DNA from: Suillus spraguei
Taxonomy: Eukaryota; Basidiomycota; Agaricomycetes; Boletales; Suillaceae
NCBI GenBank assembly: GCA_016800925.1
Contig: JABCPU010000027.1
Coordinates: 186,001-250,000, forward strand
Direction: 5' to 3'
Length of the DNA stretch: 64,000 bases
The position numbers and the translations under genes were made by a program. This document shows, in pieces, positions 55,887 to 64,000 of this stretch (within the stretch, counting starts at the first letter, position 1; each line of letters opens with the position of its first letter). The notes below the pieces were generated by a model. That model was not told the origin of the DNA and searched no databases. It was given only the letters and a program-made list of their open reading frames with translations.

Positions 55887-57730
55887 ATGCAGCAGAAGAG
55901 GAGCTATGGTCCTTATCACTACAACTACCCTCATGATAAAGATACAATGGAAGTTAATCATCTCACTAACAGTGAACACCAAAAACACATGTATACTGGC
56001 AAGTGTTTCAATTGCCACCAAACCAGTTATTACACCAACAACTATCTAATGAAGAAGAGAAGCAGAACCTCAGTTTATAGAAAGAATATTGAAGATATAA
56101 ATGAAGAAGTGGAAACCAAATGCCTTGCAAAGGATTTTTAATATGGAGAGCTGAATAAATGTCAGTATCTCCAGATATATTACTAATGTTTGTATATGCA
56201 GTAGGAGAACAAAAGGAACTTTGAGTTCCCCTATAATACTCTCATCTCATGCACTTACTTAAAAACTGTTGAAACCACTGCTATTATTGACTCTGGAGTA
56301 ATTGGAATATTTATCTCTGAAGAGTTTGTAAGTTACATAAGATCTGCACTCATGTGTTGAAGAAGCCATTCAAAATAACTACTGCTGATGGGAGCTATTC
56401 TAAAAGTGGCCCTATCTCCTAATACTACATACTTATCATCAAAATAGATGATTGAACCTTGATAGGAAAGTTCAACATCACCAGACTTGAAAGACACAAT
56501 TGGATCCTCCTCAGAATTCTATGGCTCCATATTATAAACCCTCATATTGACTAGACAGCTGAAACTCTTACTTTCCCTGTGACTCTGAAGTTAGATGAAA
56601 TCAAAATTGATGTTGATCATACTAGATAAAGCATCGGTCTCCCTCCTCCTTTCCACCACCTATTCCCACCCCAAGGGTATAGTCAAACTCTAAACTAAAG
56701 AAGGGAATTATTGCTCCATTCATATCCATAAAGGAAGCTCCTGAAGATATTCCTGTTCTTCTTCCTACTGAAAATAATAAACAATTTGATACTAAAGAGG
56801 ATGTCTGGAAAGCCCCAGCAGTATATGAAATCTCCTCTTACAAATTAGGCAATGGAGAATTTCTTGTGGAGTATGACATTGATGGAAGCTGCATACATGT
56901 CACTGAAGACATATCCATAGATATACACTTACCAAGGATGGCACCTCTTATACAGAGCAACTTCCTATTCTATCACCTCTTTCACCACCTAAGTTTAGTA
57001 ACAAGGCATAGCAGTTTGCTATCAAGAAAAAGAAAAAGATGATGATGTTCAAAGAGCTAGTTTCCTGCTATTTGCATGACTTTACTAACATCTTTGCTAA
57101 AGACAGATTAAGCAAACTTCCACTAGAATAGCCTGGTATCAACCATCATATTAAAACCAAACCAGGTTTCTATCCTCAAACATCAAAAATCTACCTCCTA
57201 TCTAAAAAGAAACATGCTGCAGCCAAAACATTCATTGATAAAGATGTTGCCAAGAGGTTAATCTCTGAATTTAAATCTCCCTAAGCTAGTGGTTTCTTCT
57301 TTGTTGGAAAGAAAAGTGAAGAACCCTATCTATGCCAAGACTACTAGTATATCAATGATTGGACCATTAAAAACATGTATCCACTTCCACTTCTCATCTC
57401 CCTTGTAGCTCATCTTCATAAAGCCAAATACTTTGCAAAGATGGATATCTAATCTGATTATGACAACATCAGAAGTCATCTGGATGACCAATGGAAAGCT
57501 AGATTCACCATGGAGTTCGGACTTTATAAATCTAATGTCATGTTCTTCAGTCTCTATAACTCCCTAGCCACACTTCAAGCTTACATGAACTGCACCTTCC
57601 AACAAGAACTCAATAAGGGGTGGATAGTTATCTATATGGATGATATCTTCATTTTCTCTGAAACAACAGAATAGCACCAAATGAGAACCAGACATATATT
57701 GAAGAACAGCCCAGACTACAACCTAAGGTA
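55887..57730 (+). pseudogene. Ty3/Gypsy Gag-end and Pol remnant
   Basis: Gag zinc-knuckle remnant KCFNCHQTSYYTNNY (about 55998-56050; the last Cys and the His are lost). Protease remnant AIIDSGVIGIFISEEF (about 56280-56330). Further on VFAKDRLSKLP-like and HIKTKPGFYPQTSKIY (RT entry), YFAKMDI, a stop, SDYDNIRSHLDDQWKARFT, MEFGLYKSNVMFF, and the RT active site YMDDIFIF (57633-57656). The order PR-RT is that of Gypsy. Several stops; RNase H and integrase are absent. Confidence 0.8.
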
Positions 57731-59633
57731 ACTAGTTTTATTTGCACATGGACATACACTGATATGTTTATAACAAACTCAGGGCACAATATTCTTCCCT
57801 CTTGCAAAGGTGAGTAACATCTATAGTGTGGTAATGTAGCTAATTAATCTATAGAAATCTATTGTAATTGCCACTAAGTTAGAGAAAGCTCTGATTCACA
57901 AAGCTCATGATGATGTTATGGACAATTATGATACTGATGATGAAGATAGCACTCATATTCAGGTGAAGAAACAGACACACCACAAATGCCAGGCAGCTCA
58001 TAAATTTTGAAATGAAGATCTGCCTGAAGGCACCATACATCATTTCAGGCTTGTCTTTTGCCCATACAGTATGATTGCTCTGAGATATATGTAAGGCACT
58101 ATTATGGGTACTAAAAGCCTCAGCACACACCATGTTTGAAGCAGAGGCTTCAAAAACATTTGACTGCATTTCTTCTGGATATGTTCTCCTAAGGAAATTG
58201 ATGTCCATTTATCAATAGTTGGACCATATATGCTCTGCGGTGTATCCCCAGAAATTGGACCAATAGGACATTTTTCATGATGCTTTCGTATATCATCAAG
58301 GTTGCCAGTCACAGAACACCCACAATAGCGAAAGGGACAGCAAAAATAGCCATCTAAAAATGTACAAGGCCACTCTTTGGAATGCCTGAGGGAGTGCACA
58401 CATGATTTAAAGTGAGAATCCTTGATTTTCTTCTTTGCCTTCTGATCATTTTTCATATTATACAATTCAAAGAACTATAGGACATTGCTGATTAACTTCA
58501 GCAAACACAGTACCTCTGAGAATGTTGTTTTATGGCTCACCCATATACCCTCAAAAAGAAAAATAAACCCATTTTCTTCTTAGTAAATGCCCTCCTTTTA
58601 CATATTCTTGCCACTCAGATCCTCCCAGGTCAAACAATGTATGTATAATTAATGCAGTATGTTCATATTGCATAGTAAAAAGGCTATTGCAGCATACATT
58701 GAATGGGCAATGTCCCTGATGCTTAGTTATTTGATGACAAAGATAGTAAAGGACATTCTCTACCTTTGATTTTTCTATTCATGTAGTCCAAGGTTGACAA
58801 AAGTAATGCTCAGAATCCTGTAAGTCACTCCCTCTCAAGGTTCAATCTGCTAAGTGTGTTTATAAATTGGCAAGAGGCCATTTCAACATGAGGCTATCCT
58901 TAATATATTTGCATTTTATCTTGTAAGCATATCTATTATATCTGAAGGTGTCAAGAGGACCTCACTGCTGAGTGCTGCCCTTGCCCTCACTACTGTCACT
59001 GTACATTTATGTCATGTTCTCAATAGTTTTCTTGCTTTATGTCTCCAAAAGGTAGAGAGAGCCTGTAAGCAATGGGCCACTGGTAAATTAGTCCAGACAA
59101 TATTCAATAACAAGTTTTCAGCCACATTATGAGGTCTTCCAACTCAAGAGGTCATGGTATCTATTGATAAGCTAAAGCCTCACATGTAGACAAAGATAAT
59201 GGAAGGAGCTATGAAATTCATTAGAGCACACAAACTGAAGTCTATGCGAGCTCAGTCCCTTTACACAGCTGGAGGTGGGATATTTGAAAGGGGGATGTCA
59301 ATTATTAGTAGGCAGTGTATCCTCCCTTTGCTTTAATCACTGCCTTAACTCTCCCATGTTTTCATTCTGCTGATAGTACTATAGTGTACACTAGTAGCAT
59401 GTGAGATTTCCCTTGTAGACTGGTTTAAATCAAGGTGATAGAAGATTTGGTTGGTTTGTTCAGCAGAGAGGGCTTTCATGATGGTGAATGTTGGAAAAGT
59501 TCAATGTTTGGCTTTGTTTATATCATGTTGATATTTTTACATGTCACATGACATCATAAAATATGCTATATAATATAACTGATGTCTATTGGTAGGAATA
59601 TCTTATATAAGAATATCAGCAACAAAACCATTG
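57731..59633. other. AT-rich region with two unassigned coding-like scraps
   Basis: Minus-strand ORF 58040-58465 (141 codons) has a Cys/His cluster (YFCCPFRYCGCSVTG and IRKHHEKCP) that could be a zinc finger, family unknown. On the plus strand 59050-59330, frames read VERACKQWATGKLVQT and AMKFIRAHKLKSMRAQSL, interrupted by stops. Neither was identified. Confidence 0.3.
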
Positions 59634-60142
59634 TGTTACAGTCATACATGCCCCTATTCATTTCTCTTTATTCTGTATATATTATGTGATACTTGACTTG
59701 TTTCTTGAACACTTATGGTTTAGCATATGTGTACACTAAACACATGACTTATATGTTTCAACATGTCTGTACTATACTTGTCTTCCTCTTTAGGATATGC
59801 ACTTAGATTCCTATGTTTCCATAGTCTATGTGCATATATCACTCTATATAAGTACCATGTATTATGATTGTATTCCTTACTTTAGTCTTACTGTGTTTTA
59901 CCTGGAACTTCCTTGCTAAGGACCTCCAATTCTTAGTCATCTGAATTGTCTCTAAGTCTAAGCACTTCTTAATCTTAGTCCTATTCTTGATTGTCTTTGA
60001 GACACATCTCTTAGACCAACCATTAATCATCACCGAAACTAGTTCCTTTGACTTGACTCACTCTTGTCTGAGCATTATATGATTTCCCAACATCAATAAC
60101 TTCTTTGAGTTGTCATTGGTGATGCCACCCCAGTTCATTACA
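59634..60142 (+). mobile_element. Solo LTR, family B, with near-TSD CATTG/CATTA
   Basis: Begins TGTTACAGTCATAC and ends CAGTTCATTACA, 509 bp. Internal deletions and strong CpG loss against 8114-8749. Flanks CATTG (59629-59633) and CATTA (60143-60147) differ by one G-to-A change. Confidence 0.82.
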
Positions 60143-60147
60143 CATTA

Positions 60148-61061
60148 CAATGCATACCTTGTAGTACATTGCTTATATCCTTTCAAAGAAATTGTTTCAC
60201 ACCTTTAATGTGAGATGACTATTGTAGCCAGGATAAAGGGCTATAATATGGCTCTCTTTGGCATTTCCATAGCAGCAATCCCTGAAAGGATATAGCAAGA
60301 ACAATCAAAATTATGCAAACATTGCAACGGTTTTGTTGCTTACTATATCTGATACCTGATAGGTGTTTTGACCAGAAGGTTACTTTACTGTTATCTTTAG
60401 CAAACTTGTTTACTGGTTTAATAGAATTCCTGACTGGTACCTAGTAGCCCAAAACTCTGGAGGCTGTGCTACTGAGTGCCTGATATGATGGACACCTGAA
60501 CACAGAAATGAATGTTACAGATTCCAGACAAATTCTGAGCATATGAAATTACTTATCTCACTGAACTTGCAGAACCCAGGCTCTTCAGATAGATAAGTGA
60601 GGCCTAGGATATTTTAGTGGTTGCTGATGGCCTACAAGTCAAGCATCATTTACTTTCAGAATACTGCACATTCATATTTTCTGTCATGTAGTTTAATTGA
60701 ATATAATAATCATTGTCCATATTTGTATATGCAAAGGCAGTTGAACAATTAATATGTCATTGGCAAATTCTGTACAAGAGCCTTCAATCTGGGTGTCTGT
60801 GAATTGTCTATACAAAAATTCACAAGGAGATGTAGTACTGTGGTGAACTATTCAGTAGGGACCAAGCTGTGGAGCTTGTGTGCTGTACAGAGCCTGGGAG
60901 TTTACTGATGTGGACAGGTTGTCAAGTGACCACATAATTTCACCAAGTGGCCTTGATTTAACTTTAAGAGAGTGGGGGGCCCTGTCAATTGAAGCATCAA
61001 GTGTGAACAAGAGAATTGTGCATACAAAGAGCCACATAAGTAACAATTTATACTATGATAT
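60148..61061. other. Unassigned AT-rich stretch
   Basis: Over 900 bp with no recognisable gene or repeat boundary. Ends at the LTR-C target site. Confidence 0.3.
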
Positions 61062-61066
61062 GAGGT

Positions 61067-61825
61067 TGTTAAGACTGTACTCAAGGGTAGAGAGATCCGA
61101 AGGGCTTTGGCCTCAGTTCGTGCACTGTGCCCCTTTCTCGAGTAATGCCCCTTATTTCAGGGAGGAGTTATTCGTCCAAAGACCCGGAAGGGGTTGCATG
61201 ATGGATCCGGGAGGCCGAAGGTGTCGGATATGATACGTCCGAAGGTTATTCAGAACGTAAGGAGAGGACAGAGGTTAAGGCTAGTTTCGGAACAAGTTTC
61301 CTAACTAGAAACTAACGGAGATAGACTATCCGAAGATAGAGTCGGAGATATAGACTATAGGAATCAATCCTAAGTCTCGGAAGGTGACTTAAGCGGAAAG
61401 TGGCTTAAGTCCAGAGGAGGCAGAATGAGTAGAATCTAAGATGATATTTGAACTAAGGTTCTACGGAGATCTACAAGTGGTTTATATACTGTAAGTATCT
61501 AAGACGGATAATCAGCAAGTCCAGGACCGAGGGCTATGTACGAAGTGTAACGGAAGTCTATTAGTTAATGCACAGCGGATCAGTAAGCATGAATCGGAAA
61601 TGAACACAGGAAACGGATCAGTAACACAAGACGAAAATATAAACAGCCGGAATACCGGAAACAGGAGGAATGACGAAAGGAGATAGACGCAGATATGCAC
61701 AAGGGAGTTAAGGTGCAAGAAGTGAGCACCTTCGGATGGGTGGTCCGGGCAGGATCTGCGGACCAGACGGATATGGAATTGATCGGATATGGTCAGATCT
61801 GAGATTAGAAGTATGGTATATGACA
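61067..61825 (+). mobile_element. LTR family C, with TSD GAGGT
   Basis: Begins TGTTAAGACTG and ends GGTATATGACA, 759 bp, flanked by perfect GAGGT at 61062-61066 and 61826-61830. Keeps CpG sites, so probably a fairly recent copy. Confidence 0.92.
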
Positions 61826-61830
61826 GAGGT

Positions 61831-62574
61831 GCACACACCATGCACAGTAGTGTGCATGTTTAACTTGATCTATATTTGTATCACTTCCTCCAGTTGCTGA
61901 GCAGGATACAAAGGAATATATAAGGGTGTACAACTCTGATGCAAAAATGGACGGCACTAGAATCCATCATGTAGTCAGCAGAATCCACAACTGATTTTGT
62001 GGATATATGACACCATCCATGATGATCCAGATATCCCTGGCTCACCTGGACATGTGCAGGTGCCAGGAAGTGCAGCCTACTCATCCCAGCACCATGCATA
62101 CAGCCAGCTGAGTGGCTGTGATGTTTTGTAAGGCTTGCAGTGGTTCAAAGGAGAAAAGAGAACAAAATGAAAGAGAGATAAGAGAGGTAAGAGGCAATAG
62201 TAATGAGGGATGGATCAACATAGTTAGGACATGGACCAGACTATACTTTCAAGAGAGGTTAGCAGACAGGACACTCTAAGGACTTTCTAAGGTGCTTTTT
62301 GAGCAGGGGATCTAGGATAGAATTTGCTAGCAAGTAATAAGGATAATCAGAGTAACTTTCGTAAGGCTTGCTAAAGCTTGCTAAGGCCAGTTAGAGTATG
62401 GCCAGAACATGCAACAGACACGTGGCAAGTTCGGCATCCCAGCAGAGTTAGAATAGTATGCCTCCCCTTCGACCACCACCTCATTGTTACTCTACATAAC
62501 TGCAAGCTCCACAGAGGCTCACCCGGAGTGGAAAGAACACTGTAGAAAAAATGCAGGGGCCTGTCACTCGTGGA
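61831..62574. other. Unassigned stretch
   Basis: No gene or repeat boundary recognised in this 740 bp. Confidence 0.3.
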
Positions 62575-62848
62575 AAAGGGAGCAAGTCTCAATCTGCATG
62601 AAGTACTAGTGCTGTTAGTGGCTCAGACCACACCAAGATTCAGATTCAATGACTTTCTGCACCCTCCCGCACCCAAAAAGTCATTGACCACCTCCGTGAC
62701 CACCCAGCTGACTGCCGAATATTATTCTATTCTGATGGAAAGCAGTCACACACTGAAGGTGACTGCCCCTCAGGCAAAGACAAGGTTTTAGTGTGCGCTG
62801 TGATTGCAAGATATGTCTTTGAGGACAACACTGAATATGCAGACTATT
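62575..62848 (+). pseudogene. Fragment resembling a Myb/SANT-like protein, cut by LTR-C
   Basis: One frame reads KVIDHLRDHPADCRILFYSD, then GKDKVLVCAVIARYVFEDNT before the LTR-C at 62849. From memory of fungal hypothetical proteins, this layout (short helix, acidic loop, KDK helix) recalls Myb/SANT-like DNA-binding domains found with transposons. Identification is tentative; the fragment has no clear start. Confidence 0.35.
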
Positions 62849-63543
62849 TGTCATATACCATACTTCTGATCTCAGATCTGATCAATCCTACTTCCGTCCA
62901 GTCCACAGATCCTGTCTGGATCACCCATTGGAAAGTGCCCACTTCTCGCACTCCAACTCCCTTGTGGATATCTGCATCTATCTCCTTTCATCATTCCTCC
63001 TGTTTCCAGTATTCCGGCTGTGTATATTTCTGTCCTGTTTCACTGATCCATTACCTGTGTTTCATTTCCAACTCGTGCTTACTGATCCACTGTGCATTAA
63101 CTAATAGACTTCCATTATACATCATACATAGCCCTCGGTCCTGGACTCGTTGATTATCCGTGCTAGATACTTACAGTATATAAACCACTTGTAGATTTCC
63201 ATAGAACCTTGGTTCGAATATCATCTTAGATTCTGCTCATTCTGTTCCTCCAGACTTGAGTTACCCCCAACTCCAGTTTATCTTCCAAGACTTAGGATTG
63301 ATTCCTACAGTCTACATCTCCGACTCTACCTTCGGTAGTCTACCTCTGTTAGTTTCTAGTCAAGGGACCCATTCTGAGACTAGTCTTAATCCTCATTCCA
63401 TCTCCATGTTCCGGATAACCTTCGGATGTGTCATATCCAAAACCTTTGGATGTCCAGATCCACCATGCTACCACTTCCAGATCTTCAGACGTTTATCCTC
63501 CCTCTGAAATAAGGGGCATTACTCGGGAAAGGGGCACAGTGCA
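62849..63543 (-). mobile_element. LTR family C, truncated copy
   Basis: Matches 41937-42660 from TGTCATATACC onwards but stops at GGGGCACAGTGCACGA, about 55 bp short of the usual TTAACA end. There it joins a family A segment. No TSD can be read. Confidence 0.8.
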
Positions 63544-63977
63544 CGATGTAAAGATACAACCTAATCTGGGCTGTAGATAAACTACCTCCTAAGTTAGTAT
63601 GTGAGTCTTGTGCTCCATCTAGTCTGCTTCACTTGCGAAACAAGAGTGTTCGACCCTAAAGGGGGATGCCTGTTAGTATGGTCAAGTTCGAGTCAAACTA
63701 ATGTGCAAATGTAGTGTCGTAGTCAGCAGTAAGTTGCCACGGTCAGCGATGATGCCGCCGGAACTAGCATTGTATGTAGCAGAGCTACCTTGGTTGAGAT
63801 AATACTTGAAACTGTAATGTCGAGCAAGCGGTGACAAGCGATGATATCAGCGGTAGATAGTACTCAGAACGCGTTTCTTGTACTCTCACTTTGTCCCCTT
63901 CTGGACATTGTAGAACTTCCCAGCAGACCGTCTGTGTCTTTTCACTGTCGCTGGTGATGCCATCCCAGTTTGTAACA
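63544..63977 (+). mobile_element. LTR-A segment followed by an LTR-B 3' end
   Basis: Bases 63545-63700 match 8035-8113 joined to 8755-8800 of LTR-A and show the uninterrupted LTR-B target (CTTCA at 63627-63631). Bases 63855-63977 match the last 120 bp of LTR-B (CTTCCCAGCAGACCGTCTG) and end TTTGTAACA. The right end of the window follows directly. Confidence 0.7.
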
Positions 63978-64000
63978 TCAATGAGCACAAGTTTTTGAAG

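Noticed and set aside
1..64000. CRISPR arrays, bacterial operons, ribosome binding sites, rRNA genes
   Set aside because: None seen. The sequence is eukaryotic with spliceosomal introns, and the tandem repeats present are minisatellites or transposon parts.

Overview
The window is nuclear DNA from a filamentous basidiomycete, most likely an Agaricomycete. The genes have many introns of about 50-60 bp with GTRNGT...YAG borders. The housekeeping genes are fungal in type, and the repeats are those of mushroom genomes: tyrosine-recombinase (DIRS/Ngaro-type) retroelements, Ty3/Gypsy remnants, pogo, hAT and LINE fragments. No bacterial, organellar or CRISPR features were seen.

Left part (1-9.7 kb): the end of a dispersed repeat (R1), a tandem pair of small secreted six-cysteine protein genes separated by a degraded LINE, an intact 14-exon mitochondrial D-lactate dehydrogenase gene (3527-5893), and an LTR (family A) with a solo LTR (family B) nested in it. 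From 9.7 to 19.6 kb lies a second, dead copy of the D-lactate dehydrogenase locus. It has been split by a 5.6-kb DIRS/Ngaro-like retroelement with textbook split direct repeats (10602-16198), and part of it has been replaced by a block carrying a broken FAD-monooxygenase gene and tRNA-Leu-like repeats.

Gene island (19.8-29.2 kb): five conserved genes whose exon structures I could rebuild in full: ATP synthase gamma (ATP3), eIF2 beta (divergent from ATP3, 184 bp shared promoter), CAF-1 subunit p60/Cac2 (with one frameshift), the FG nucleoporin Nup57/Nup54, and ribosomal protein eL27. They serve mitochondrial ATP synthesis, translation initiation, chromatin assembly, nuclear pore and ribosome; they are neighbours, not a pathway.

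Right part (29.6-64 kb): a repeat graveyard without an intact gene. It opens with an inverted copy of the FAD-monooxygenase/tRNA-like/R1 block, interrupted by a solo LTR and a 2-kb hAT-like element. Then follow a Gypsy gag fragment, an LTR nested inside another LTR of the same family, a LINE end, several LTR-C copies, a hAT MITE that has captured a gene fragment, a second decayed DIRS-like element fused to a pogo transposase end, a solo LTR-A, a Gypsy pol remnant and more solo LTRs. Target-site duplications (TSDs) could be read for ten insertions, so the order of many events can be deduced. Older copies have lost CpG sites to TpG/CpA, as expected from cytosine methylation or RIP-like decay.

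The most unusual items are the DIRS/Ngaro-like element with a clean insertion site, the repeated block carrying FAD-monooxygenase remnants and tandem tRNA-Leu(CAA)-like units, and the hAT MITE with a captured fragment of that same block. All coordinates were worked out by eye from the sequence; family names rest on motifs, not on searches.
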